From contig OY764195.2 of the NCBI GenBank assembly GCA_963668245.2, positions 1,054,001 through 1,118,000 on the forward strand: 64,000 nucleotides of DNA, given 5' to 3'. Under the pieces are notes generated by a model, which was given only the letters and a program-made list of their open reading frames with translations, had not been told where the DNA came from and ran no database searches. This DNA comes from Anoxybacterium sp963668245 (GTDB lineage Bacteria; Bacillota; Clostridia; Peptostreptococcales; Anaerovoracaceae). Below are positions 17,779 through 27,700 of this stretch, piece by piece. Numbering within the stretch: the first letter of the stretch is position 1; every line of letters starts with the position of its first letter. The position numbers and the translations under genes are program-made.

Positions 17779-18681
17779 ATGGAACAAACAATGTTTACCA
17801 ATGAGGTCATTCTATCTTGGCTTCATTATTTCTCAAAATATGTAGATGTGAATTTGACGGAAGTAAAAATGTTGGATATTACGGGAAAAAATAAGAATCT
17901 AATCCCTACTGTGATGGGTAATCGAGCGGTATTGGTGTTTACTGATGCAGGTCATCCGGACATTTTCTATGACATGTGGAATGCAGAACTGGGAGATTGT
18001 GATATTTGGTACAATGAAGGCTCTGAGCCTGAAGGAGAAATAAAACAAAATAAATTATCTCATATGATAGACCGCGGAATTAATGCATCAGCAGCTATGT
18101 TGATTTTAAATCCAAATGCTGCAACAAATTATCAGATTGGGATAGAAAATAATCGGTTTTCTTACGGCTCCGTGCGTTATGTTTGCAGAGAAGTTCGAAC
18201 TGTGATTATGAATAAACTGAATTTAGGAGACCGTGATAATGCTTGTATTATTTCGGGTGAAAGCATTGCGGTTGAAGCTGCAATTTTTGCAGGAGAAGGA
18301 AGTGTTCTCGCTGTAGAATATGATTCGGGCGACAGAAAAACAATGGAAGAAAATATTGCAAAATTTGGGCTCAACAATGTGACGGTTGTAGAATCTTTGA
18401 ATGAGAACGTAATCAAAGAAGTACCAGTTCCAGACATAGCATTTATCGTAGCTTCACCTAAAATTGGAGAAGAAATGAAAACCCTGATTGAAATGAATCC
18501 TTCTATCCGTTTCGTAATCTATACCTTGGATTTTGAAATGCTTACCTCTCTTTCAGAGCTCCTTCGGGAAAACAACTTGGAACGGACAGAAGCAATTCAT
18601 ATTGAAGTTTTGCGCGTAAATAGTAAAAACTTGATTGAACCTTTTCCAGCACCTTGGTTGATTTCCTGCATCCCAAAATAA
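17779..18681 (+). CDS. Degenerate CbiE/CbiT (CobL-like) methyltransferase-related protein
   Basis: A 300-residue protein. The first part (about 55-115) contains VLVFTDAGHPD and EGSEPEGE, resembling the C-terminal half of CbiE (precorrin-6Y methyltransferase). The second part (about 130-290) follows CbiT order: REVRTVIMNKLNLGD, then ESIAVEAA where CbiT has the SAM-binding GxGSxSIEAA, then VLAVEYD, a central FGLNNVTVVE and PVPDIAFI. The SAM glycine motif is altered, and the N-terminal half of CbiE is missing. No other cobalamin genes are nearby. AAGGAGG before the ATG at 17779 sets the start; an extended -10 (TGGTATGAT) lies upstream. The function is unknown. It follows flagellin but has its own promoter. 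Confidence 0.6.
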   Translation: MEQTMFTNEVILSWLHYFSKYVDVNLTEVKMLDITGKNKNLIPTVMGNRAVLVFTDAGHPDIFYDMWNAELGDCDIWYNEGSEPEGEIKQNKLSHMIDRGINASAAMLILNPNAATNYQIGIENNRFSYGSVRYVCREVRTVIMNKLNLGDRDNACIISGESIAVEAAIFAGEGSVLAVEYDSGDRKTMEENIAKFGLNNVTVVESLNENVIKEVPVPDIAFIVASPKIGEEMKTLIEMNPSIRFVIYTLDFEMLTSLSELLRENNLERTEAIHIEVLRVNSKNLIEPFPAPWLISCIPK

Positions 18682-18734
18682 AAGACTTGAGACAGGTACT
18701 TTAAAACGATAAACCGAATAGAACAATATACCTA

Positions 18735-18767
18735 AGAGATTGTGAGATACACTCCAATCTCTTTTTG
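18735..18767 (+). terminator. Intrinsic terminator
   Basis: AGAGATTG pairs with CAATCTCT across a 12-base loop, then TTTTTG. It ends the CobL-like gene. Confidence 0.75.
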
Positions 18768-18910
18768 TTGTCTTATTTCGGCAGCAACTGCCGAAAAGAA
18801 GGTGCTATGTTTTGATATTCATGAGTAGAATTTCAGCCTTGTGGTATAATAAAAGGTAACCGTGAAAAAAAATGGGTTTTCATGAAGTGTCAGTTTTCAA
18901 GGAGGATGCT

Positions 18911-21895
18911 ATGAATAATACAAAAGACTATGATCCAAATTTCACAAGATTCCATGATTTGATGAAATTTCGTGTAAGAGAAATACTGCTGGTGTCAACT
19001 CCATATGACTCTTTCGTTCTGGAAGAGGATGGGCACCTTTCCGATAAAATTTTTAGTGAGTATTTGGATTTGAATTTGCAGTTTGTACCACGTATTACGC
19101 ATGCTTCATCGGGTGCAGAAGCACTAGATGAATTAAAAAATAGAACGTATGATTTGGTGATTACTATGCCAAGAATTAATGATATGACCTCATTGGAATT
19201 CAGTAGATTGGTAAAAGAAGCATATCCAGATAAACCAGTGGTTATGCTAACCTATGAAACGCTAGATAGTGAGACTCTAAAAACGATACGAGAAGCAAAG
19301 ACAATCGATCGAGTTTTTGTTTGGTCAGGAAATAGCCAAATTCTATTGGCGATTATTAAGTATGTTGAAGACAAAGGGAATTTAGAGGATGATATCAAGC
19401 AGGGAGTTCAAGTTATTTTAGTGGTGGATGATACTCCTAGCTATTATTCTCAATTTTTACCGTTAATATATACAGAAATCATGAAGCAAACAAGATATCT
19501 TATTTCTCATGCGGTAAATGATTTCCATAGGCTTCTCAGAATGCGTGCTAGACCAAAAATTATTTTAGCAATTTCCTATGAAGAGGCGATGGAATTTTCT
19601 CATAAATATCAGAACAATTTACTCGGCATTATTTCTGATATTGGATTTTTGAAAGAAAAAGAAGTATACTCCGAGGCTGGTCTTGAATTGGCTGCTGAAG
19701 TTGGAAAGCGAATCCCCGATTTGCCAATCCTTTTACACTCTGAAGAGACTCAAAATGTTGAAAAAGCAAAGAAAATAGGGATGCGTTTTTTGGATAAGAA
19801 TTCACCGAATCTTCTAAAAGAGCTGCGTAGCTATATTTTAGAGAACTATAGCTTTGGTGAATTTGTATTTAAAAACAGTATGGGAGAAGTCCTCTCGAAA
19901 ACTTCGGATTTGTCATCCTTTGAGAGGGTGCTGAAAAGTCTGCCGGACGAAAGTCTGATTTATCATGCATGCCATCATCATTTTTCCAGATGGTTCCGAG
20001 CAAGAACTGAATTTGAGGTGGCGGATGAGCTGCGTTTTAGAGAAAACAATGCCTATGAAAACCCGGAAGAATTTCGGAAAACAATGATAGAATGCCTAGA
20101 TAAGATCTTCAGAGGGTATCAAAAGGGTGTCATTGTCGATTTTGGTTCGGCAAAGATGGATTTAGAAAACTCTTTTGTACGAATTGGTACTGGCTCTCTT
20201 GGCGGAAAAGCACGAGGCGTAGCCTTCTTTCGGTCTTTCTTAATGAAAGGCGAACTTCAAAAGAAATACCCCGATATCAAATTGAAAATACCTAGCTCAT
20301 TTGTAATATGTGGTGATGTTTTTGAAGAATTCATGGTTGCCAATGACCTACAGGATATGGCTACTAGCTCTGTCAATGAAGATGAAATTGCAACGAATTT
20401 TTTGAATGCACAATTACCTTCGGTGGTGGTGCGTGACTTAAAAATACTGGTTGAGGAAGTGGATTACCCACTGGCAGTAAGGTCATCTAGCATTCTTGAA
20501 GACTCACAAGTTCTACCATTTGCAGGGATATTTAAAACGTATGTGATTCCTAATTGTGACTTGAGTGTTGAGGGGCGCTTAAAACAATTGTTAGATGCAG
20601 TCAAATTAATCTATGCGTCAGCTTTCTTTCAATCGCCGAAAGGCTATGCAAAAAATGCTGATGTAAGAATTGAAGAAGGATCTATGTCCATCCTGATTCA
20701 GCAGCTAGTAGGAGAACGTCATGGAGATATTTTTTATCCTGTAATCTCAGGCGTTGCCCAGACCTATAACTATTATCCGTACTCATACATGCAACCTGAT
20801 CAGGGGATTGTAAATCTTGCGTTAGGTTTTGGAAAATCTATCGTGGATGGAGGAAGAGTTTATTCTTTTTCGCCTGCATATCCAAAACTGAACCCGCCAT
20901 ATGCCAATCCAAGAGAACTGATGGATAATACCCAGTCAAAATTCTTTGCACTGGATTTAAGTGATCCATCAAAACAATTAATAGCTGATGATGATTGTAC
21001 CTATGTACAAATGGGATTAGATCGAGCAGCGCAAGATGGGACGCTACAAAAAATTTGCAGCACATACCTTGCAGAAAACGACTATGTCATGGATTCATAT
21101 GCCGAAAATGGGCCCAAAATTGTTACCTTTGCTCCAGTATTAAAATATAATACATTTCCTTTGGTTGGAATCATTAAAGATCTTTTTGATATGGCCAAAA
21201 AAGCGTTTGGAGCTGACGTAGAAATAGAATTTGCGGTCAATCTTCCTGTAGAATCTGAAGGCCTTCCTGAATTCTATTTTCTTCAGATAAGACCAATGGT
21301 GGTTGGGCGTGAAGCAAGTGAAGTTCGCATAGAAGATGCAAGAGAAGAGGATGTTCTTTGCACCAGCGGTCATATTATTGGAAACGGTGTGTATCAGAAT
21401 ATTTCACATATTATTTATGTGGATCCTGATACTTTTGAAATTGCAAAGACACCAGCAATTGCGACGGAAATTGGTGAGTTAAATAAGATATTAGCAGAAA
21501 AAGATGAAAAGTGCGTTCTCATGGGATTTGGGCGCATCGGAACCTCCGAACAATGGCTTGGAATTCCTTTGGCGTGGTGGCAAATGTCACAGGCTAAAAT
21601 TGTTGTGGAGGCTGATTTGGGCAATTTGATTGTGGAACCTTCACTAGGAAGTCATTTCCATCACAATCTGACTTCACTGAAAATGGGGTATTTCCATATT
21701 GGGCAGAAAAAAGATGAGGGAGACTTGATTCATTGGGATAATATGAGGAAAGGAGAGGTTGTGAAGGAAACCGCGCACGCCAAGTTAATTCGGTTTCCAG
21801 AGCCACTTGTCATAAAAATCAATGGGCAGAATGGAAAAGGAGTAATTTTGACGAAAGAAGCCATGGTGAAGTTGGAAGAAGGCGGTGAAGAATAG
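18911..21895 (+). CDS. Response-regulator/PEP-synthase-like ATP-grasp fusion protein
   Basis: A 994-residue cytoplasmic protein. Two receiver-like domains occupy about 20-155 and 165-325; the first has DLVITMPRINDM and the second starts VILVVDD. A linker containing HACHHHFSRWF follows. From about 430 it has a pyruvate phosphate dikinase/PEP synthase nucleotide-binding domain: GSLGGKARGVAF, IPSSFVI, LAVRSSSILEDS and a late EFYFLQIRPM. The phospho-histidine swivel and PEP-binding domains of true PEP synthase are absent, so it is not a complete metabolic enzyme. A phosphorylation-controlled kinase or ATP sensor is possible. AGGAGGATGCT precedes the ATG at 18911, and TGGTATAAT is an extended -10 upstream. 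Related fusions exist in other bacteria; their role is not known to me. Confidence 0.75.
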   Translation: MNNTKDYDPNFTRFHDLMKFRVREILLVSTPYDSFVLEEDGHLSDKIFSEYLDLNLQFVPRITHASSGAEALDELKNRTYDLVITMPRINDMTSLEFSRLVKEAYPDKPVVMLTYETLDSETLKTIREAKTIDRVFVWSGNSQILLAIIKYVEDKGNLEDDIKQGVQVILVVDDTPSYYSQFLPLIYTEIMKQTRYLISHAVNDFHRLLRMRARPKIILAISYEEAMEFSHKYQNNLLGIISDIGFLKEKEVYSEAGLELAAEVGKRIPDLPILLHSEETQNVEKAKKIGMRFLDKNSPNLLKELRSYILENYSFGEFVFKNSMGEVLSKTSDLSSFERVLKSLPDESLIYHACHHHFSRWFRARTEFEVADELRFRENNAYENPEEFRKTMIECLDKIFRGYQKGVIVDFGSAKMDLENSFVRIGTGSLGGKARGVAFFRSFLMKGELQKKYPDIKLKIPSSFVICGDVFEEFMVANDLQDMATSSVNEDEIATNFLNAQLPSVVVRDLKILVEEVDYPLAVRSSSILEDSQVLPFAGIFKTYVIPNCDLSVEGRLKQLLDAVKLIYASAFFQSPKGYAKNADVRIEEGSMSILIQQLVGERHGDIFYPVISGVAQTYNYYPYSYMQPDQGIVNLALGFGKSIVDGGRVYSFSPAYPKLNPPYANPRELMDNTQSKFFALDLSDPSKQLIADDDCTYVQMGLDRAAQDGTLQKICSTYLAENDYVMDSYAENGPKIVTFAPVLKYNTFPLVGIIKDLFDMAKKAFGADVEIEFAVNLPVESEGLPEFYFLQIRPMVVGREASEVRIEDAREEDVLCTSGHIIGNGVYQNISHIIYVDPDTFEIAKTPAIATEIGELNKILAEKDEKCVLMGFGRIGTSEQWLGIPLAWWQMSQAKIVVEADLGNLIVEPSLGSHFHHNLTSLKMGYFHIGQKKDEGDLIHWDNMRKGEVVKETAHAKLIRFPEPLVIKINGQNGKGVILTKEAMVKLEEGGEE

Positions 21896-22093
21896 GGTTT
21901 TATAAATTCGGTCAATGAACCCACAAAAATACAATCCATTTGCAGAATAAGTTAATGCAATCATAGTTTTTCTATGTTATGATTTTGTCAAAGGCAACGA
22001 TGGAAGTGACTTGTAAGGTTTGAAAAGGAACGATTCTTATGCAACATGGATAGGACACCGTGTAAGAAATTAATACCATTGTGAGGGTTATGT

Positions 22094-23026
22094 ATGTTCC
22101 AGAAAAAAATACTACTAATTGATGATAGCAGCTTTTTTGCAAAGTTAATTCAAAATGTGCTTGAAACTGTAGACTATGTGGTAATTCATGCAAGTAGTGG
22201 AGAAGAAGGACTTCATTTGGTGCGAAAAGAAAAACCAGACTTAGTACTGCTGGATGTAGTGATGCCAGATATGGATGGTTTTGAAGTATGCAAGATTTTA
22301 AGAGATGATGAAAGCAATAACTTAATGCCAATTATCATGTTGACTTCACAAGACGAACAAGACGATAAATTAATGGGACTTGAGCTTGGGGCAGATGACT
22401 ATATCATCAAGCCATTCAATGACAGAGAACTGATTAGTCGCGTTCGCAATACGTTGAGAAGAATTGAAAGAAATAGAGGCGCAAATCCATTAACCGGATT
22501 GCCTGGAAATTTAGAAATTCAAGCGGAAATCAATTCTAAAATAGAAAAACAAGCATTCTTTGCAGTAATATACGGGGACTTGGATAATTTTAAGGCATAT
22601 AATGATGCCTATGGATTTGCAAAAGGAGATATCGCGATAAAAATGACAGCAGATATTTTGGTAGATGAAGTAAGGGCAAAGGGCACGAGTGATTCCTTTG
22701 TTGGACACATTGGGGGAGATGATTTTGTGATTGTAACAGACCCTGAAAACGCCATGGAACTTTGTCTTGAAATCATCGATCATTTTGACGCTAGAATTCG
22801 CGAATTGTATTCTGCAAAAGATTTGGAAACTGGATTTATCTCAACGACAAATCGAAGAGGTGAATCCATGGAGTATCCGCTGATGTCAATCTCACTTGTT
22901 ATTGTGACCAATGAGCATTTGGAATATCAAAATCATTTGCAGGTTGCAGAAACCGCAGCAGAGCTAAAGAAAAAAGTAAAATCCATGAAGGGGAGCAATT
23001 TCTTGCTGGATTGTAGGAAACATTAG
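22094..23026 (+). CDS. Response regulator with GGDEF-type output domain
   Basis: A 310-residue protein: receiver (about 1-125; ILLIDDS, PDLVLLDVVMPDMDG, YIIKPF) followed by a GGDEF-family domain (about 135-305; NPLTGLPGN, YGDLDNFKAYND, HIGGDDFVI). The signature loop reads GGDDF instead of GGDEF/GGEEF, so diguanylate cyclase activity is uncertain. GAGGG lies before the ATG. It sits between the REC-ATP-grasp gene and the Gfo/Idh gene on the same strand, 27 bp upstream of the latter, so those two may be co-transcribed. Confidence 0.85.
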   Translation: MFQKKILLIDDSSFFAKLIQNVLETVDYVVIHASSGEEGLHLVRKEKPDLVLLDVVMPDMDGFEVCKILRDDESNNLMPIIMLTSQDEQDDKLMGLELGADDYIIKPFNDRELISRVRNTLRRIERNRGANPLTGLPGNLEIQAEINSKIEKQAFFAVIYGDLDNFKAYNDAYGFAKGDIAIKMTADILVDEVRAKGTSDSFVGHIGGDDFVIVTDPENAMELCLEIIDHFDARIRELYSAKDLETGFISTTNRRGESMEYPLMSISLVIVTNEHLEYQNHLQVAETAAELKKKVKSMKGSNFLLDCRKH

Positions 23027-23052
23027 CCGTATGTTGTAAAAGGAGAATCTCC

Positions 23053-24120
23053 ATGGAACAAATTAAAACAGCAATTATCGGGTATGGCTTATCAGGTAGC
23101 GTTTTTCATGCGCCGATTATTTCGAGTTTGCCTGAATTTTTATTAAGTTATATCTATACATCGGATCTGGAAAAGCAAAAATCAATCCATCAAAGATATC
23201 CAGATGTAAAAATACCAACGGATTTGCAAAGCATCTTTGAAAATGATGGAGTAGAATTGGTTGTGATTGCAACACCAAATACTTCTCATTTTTCCATTGC
23301 GAAGCAAGCAATTCTGGCAGGGAAAAACGTAGTGGTAGATAAGCCATTTACGATTACCTCCAAAGAAGCTGACGAGTTAATTGATCTTGCAAAAAGTCAA
23401 AATGTAATACTTTCGGTATTTCAAAATAGACGTTGGGATAGTGATTTTAAAACCCTTAGAAAAGTTGCGGAAAGCTTGCTTCTTGGGACAATTGTTGAGT
23501 GCGAAATGCATATGGATCGGTTTCGTAATCAAGCAAAGCGATCATGGAGAGAGGAAAGCCTGCCTGGTTCGGGAGTATTGTATGATTTAGGAGCACATTT
23601 GATTGATCAAGCACAAGTTATGTTTGGAACACCAGAAGCAATAACGGCGGATTTGCGGTATCAACGGAAATTTGCTGAGACCGTAGACAATTTTGAAATT
23701 GTACTCCACTATGGAAAAAAGAAAGTAACTTTAAAATCAGGAATGTTAGTAAAAATTTCTCCTGCCAAATATGCGCTTCATGGAGAAAATGGATCTTATG
23801 TCAAGTATGGTGAAGATGTGCAAGAGGCCGACCTAAAGGCAGGATACACTCCAGCCAAAAAACTTAATTGGGGCGTAGAACCACTTGAACAACGCGGGCA
23901 TATTTCAGTTATGACAAATGGGATAGAAATAAATGGTACGGTTGAAACAGAGCCTGGGGATTACCGCGAGTATTACCGAAATATTTATCAGGCTATGAAG
24001 GAAAATGTGGATTTGATTGTACAACCAATCCATGGTGCGAATACCGTTCGCTTGATTGAATCTGCAATCAAAAGCAATGACCAGAAGAAAACAATTCGTG
24101 TTCAACTAGCAGAAATGTAG
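23053..24120 (+). CDS. Gfo/Idh/MocA-family NAD(P)-dependent oxidoreductase
   Basis: A 355-residue dehydrogenase. The N-terminal Rossmann fold has AIIGYGLSGSVFHAP; VVIATPNTSHFSIA and VVDKPF are the family signatures, including the EKP-like catalytic lysine motif. DLGAHLIDQA supplies the usual catalytic histidine region. Family members act on sugars, inositols and their derivatives; the substrate is not predictable, although the opening resembles the YdgJ/YvaA subgroup. AAAGGAG precedes the ATG. It is followed directly by repeat copy A at 24145. Confidence 0.88.
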   Translation: MEQIKTAIIGYGLSGSVFHAPIISSLPEFLLSYIYTSDLEKQKSIHQRYPDVKIPTDLQSIFENDGVELVVIATPNTSHFSIAKQAILAGKNVVVDKPFTITSKEADELIDLAKSQNVILSVFQNRRWDSDFKTLRKVAESLLLGTIVECEMHMDRFRNQAKRSWREESLPGSGVLYDLGAHLIDQAQVMFGTPEAITADLRYQRKFAETVDNFEIVLHYGKKKVTLKSGMLVKISPAKYALHGENGSYVKYGEDVQEADLKAGYTPAKKLNWGVEPLEQRGHISVMTNGIEINGTVETEPGDYREYYRNIYQAMKENVDLIVQPIHGANTVRLIESAIKSNDQKKTIRVQLAEM

Positions 24121-24144
24121 CTTTTCAACAGATTGTTGCAAGGT

Positions 24145-24320
24145 TGTGGATAACTTTTTCGGGTTTGAAGCAATTGGTATAGAAAGTCCTTGAATTGAAA
24201 GGATTTGGATGGAAAAAGATATACACAGCAGAAAGTGGAAAAGATTGTATACAATTTTTTTGTTCGTGTGGAAAACTAGTGTAACTGGTTATATTTCAAT
24301 GAAATCGTGCTGTTGAAAAG
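24145..24320 (+). repeat. 176-bp repeat copy A with DnaA-box-like sites
   Basis: This copy shares a fixed order and spacing of blocks with 27834-28010. The blocks are TGTGGATAA at 24145 (perfect DnaA box on the minus strand), ATATACACA at 24219 (one mismatch), a 25-bp identical block at 24233-24257 holding the palindrome ATTGTATACAAT, TGTGGAAAA at 24267 (one mismatch) and CTGTTGAAAAG at 24310. An inverted copy, CTTTTCAACAG, lies at 24121-24131. The region 24121-24711 has no gene; beyond this repeat it holds the chemoreceptor leader. Confidence 0.65.
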
Positions 24321-24642
24321 AATAATATTTATAAAATATGTTTCAGAGCATACTGGATAAAACACAAAAAAGTGTGGGCAATACTATTTCTCTCGCTTTT
24401 TTTTGCATTCAAACTTTTTTTATTTGGTCATTTGCTCGAAATGTGTTGGGATTTCTACAAATGTGGGAGAATGCGACTTGCAGAAATGGGAGCATATAGA
24501 AAAACGTGCTCAGATAAACTTGCTAAATAGTTATAAATATGAGAAAATGTATCTAATTTGGTCAATAAAATATCAAAAATGATATCAATTTATTGGCTTT
24601 ATCGCATTTGTTATTGGAGTAATATTGAATGAACCGAAAGGA

Positions 24643-24711
24643 GGCAATCTGTTAGATTAGATGGAGCACCGCCGGAAATAGAACACCAGTATTTAATCTA
24701 CAGGGAACAAC
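24643..24711 (+). promoter_or_regulatory. Chemoreceptor leader with a detached Shine-Dalgarno and hairpin
   Basis: A strong AAAGGAGG lies about 60 bases before the chemoreceptor ATG, followed by no normal start codon. TAGATTA (about 24655) can pair with TAATCTA (about 24695), which would bring the detached site close to the ATG. Only GGGA is found at the normal distance. Translational control or standby ribosome binding is possible. Confidence 0.35.
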
Positions 24712-27700
24712 ATGGCAAAATCTAAGAAAACAAACCGCAATAATTCCTTGAGCCGAAAAATCATTCTAATTCTAGTTGCAATGGTTTTAGTTACAACAGT
24801 TATTATTGACTCGTTTGGTATTTATCAAAACAAAAAAGTAGTCATAGAACTAAAATCTGCCCAAGCTGAAAGTATTGCGCGATTGGCGGCTTCTCACCTT
24901 GATGGAACGCAATTAAAGGAGTTGGCAGACGTAAACTATGAAAATTCCTATTTCGAAATAGCAAAGCAGAATCTGGGGATGGACAAAGAAGCGGCAGGTG
25001 TAAAATACCTATATGCGGTTCAACCGATTTTAGACACACAACAAATTCGATACATTGTTGAGGGACAAGCCTCTTATGACAATCCAGATGACATCTATGA
25101 GTATAACACACTTGTAGATTATTCGTATTTCTTTGACTCAAAAAAAGAAAGTGATGCTTTTGTTGAGGCTTTTCAAACGGGGCAAGTATATGTAAACGGG
25201 CTGTACCAAGATCCTGAGTTTGGATACCTGCTTACCGTTTTTGCTCCCATTATTGATGGTGATGGGAATTGTGTCGGCATGGTCGGCGTTGACCTAGATG
25301 CTGATCGTATTATGAAGGAAGCAAACCGACTCGTTATAATGATTGTAGTGATTACTCTTTTGGGCCTCATCATCGTATTCTTATTATCTAAAATCTTGAT
25401 TCGAAATAAAATCACAAAACCATTAGAACAAATTGTTGCAGCATCAGACGCTTTGATTACTGGTGATGTAAATGCCAAAATTGATGTGGCTTCAGATGAT
25501 GAAATAGGGCAGCTAGCGGAAAGCTTTCGAATGATGATTGAAAACATTCGCTTACAAGCGAATGCGGCTGAACGAATTGCCCATGGCGACTTAGAAGCGA
25601 CGCTAACGCCAAAGTCGGAGAAAGATGTCCTGTCGATTAGCTTAAATAATGTGATAGCAGAGCTATCAAATCTTACCATTGAAACCGGGAAACTAACTAA
25701 GGCGGCAGTAGAAGGAGACTTGAATATTCGTGGAGATGTTGAAGGATTTCGTGGGGGATACCGAACCATTGTTTCAGGAATCAACGATACGTTAGACGCA
25801 TTGATTGGACCACTTAAAATGTCAGCTGATTATATGAAGCAAATCAGTAATGGAGAAATTCCAGAAAAAATCACCGACGAATATCGAGGTGATTTTGATG
25901 AAATCAAAGAGAGCATTAATGTGTGTATTGATGCAATTAATTCTTTGGTTGCAGATATGCAAGGATTGTCGGCAGCAGCAATTGAGGGAAAGCTGGATAA
26001 GCGGGCGGACTGTTGTGCTCATACCGGAGATTTCAAAAAAGTAGTTGATGGGGTGAATGCAACACTCGATGCAGTCATTCATCCACTTCAAATGGCAGCT
26101 TCTTATATCAATCAAATTGGAAAAGGAGAAATTCCAGAAAAAATCACCGATGAGTATCGAGGCGACTTTGATGAAATCAAGAAGAGCATCAATGCTTGCA
26201 TCGATGGGTTAGGTGGATTGGCTGAAGGCAGAGATGTTTTGGAAAAAATGGCCCAAAACGACTATACTGTAACCGTGCAAGGACAATATCTTGGAATCTA
26301 TGCACAAATGGCAGAATCTATCAATACCGTTGGGGTACAGATCAATCAAGCGATTCAAGTCCTTTCTGACGTTGCCGAAGGAAATTTAGATGATTTGGCG
26401 CAATTAAAGGAATCGGGACAGTTGAGCGAACAGGATAAATTAGTTCCTTCTTTGATCATGATGATAGAGAATATTAGCAATCTGGTAGAAGAAACAAGAA
26501 CTTTATCACTGAATGCTGTGCAGGGAGAATTATCCGTCAGAGGAAATGCATCCAAGTTTAAAGGAGAATACCATCATGTAATAAAAGGTGTCAATGAGAC
26601 TTTAGATGCTGTCATTGCACCAATTCAAGAAGCCTCTGCGGTTCTAAAAGAAATGGCTAGAGGAAATTTGGATGTTACCATGAATGGGGATTATCAAGGA
26701 GACCATGCAGAAATAAAAACTTCTCTCAATGAGACAATTTCTAATTTAAGAATCTATATTACAGAGATTTCTAGTGTGCTGGCAGAAATGGCAAATAGCA
26801 ATCTGGACATTGCCTTGTCAGCAGATTATAAGGGAGATTTTATTGAAATTAAGAATTCATTGAACCATATTAGTGTATCCCTCAGTCAAGTTTTAGGAGA
26901 TATTAGCGACGCAGCTGAACAGGTTAACGCTGGAGCAAGGCAAGTATCTGACGGCAGTCAAACTCTTTCTCAAGGATCCACCGAACAGGCAAGTGCAATT
27001 CAACAATTGACAGCTTCTATTGAAGATATTGCATCTCAAACAAAACATAATGCGGTCAATGCAAGTCAAGCCAGCGATTTGGCTGAAAATGCTAGAAATA
27101 ATGCAATAAAAGGCAACGACCAAATGAAAGAAATGCTTCATTCGATGGTAGAAATCAATGATTCTTCGGCAAATATTTCAAAAATCATCAAGGTCATAGA
27201 TGATATTGCATTCCAAACCAATATTTTAGCATTAAATGCTGCGGTTGAAGCGGCAAGAGCGGGGCAGCATGGAAAAGGATTTGCAGTGGTTGCAGAAGAA
27301 GTTCGTAATTTGGCAGCCAGAAGTGCTGCCGCGGCAAGAGAGACGACTGATTTAATTGAAGGGTCAATTGGTAAAGTCCAGACTGGCACAAAAATTGCCA
27401 ATGAGACCGCTTCGGCTTTGCTTGAAATCGTAGAAGGAATTGAACAATCGGCGAAACTGATTGTGAACATTGCTGAAGCATCCAACGAACAAGCCTCTGG
27501 GATTACGCAAATCAATAAAGGAATTGAACAAGTATCGCAGGTGGTTCAAAACAACTCTGCAACTGCGGAAGAAAGCGCGGCTGCAAGCGAAGAATTGTCC
27601 AGCCAGGCAGAAATGCTAAGAGAAATGGTGGGTCACTTCCGACTTGCGCTTGGAGAATCAACAACGCAACAGAAGCAGATTGGTGATGGCAGCGGAAATT

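Noticed and set aside
22721..22735. Firm call of an active diguanylate cyclase for the REC-GGDEF protein
   Set aside because: The signature reads GGDDF, so activity cannot be assumed; described only as a GGDEF-family domain.
24121..24320. Chromosomal replication origin
   Set aside because: DnaA-like boxes are present, but there is no dnaA, dnaN, AT-rich unwinding region typical of oriC, or flanking rpmH/gid genes.
24121..24320. Miniature transposon with CTTTTCAACAG/CTGTTGAAAAG terminal repeats
   Set aside because: The second copy at 27834 lacks the left inverted repeat and no target duplication is visible.
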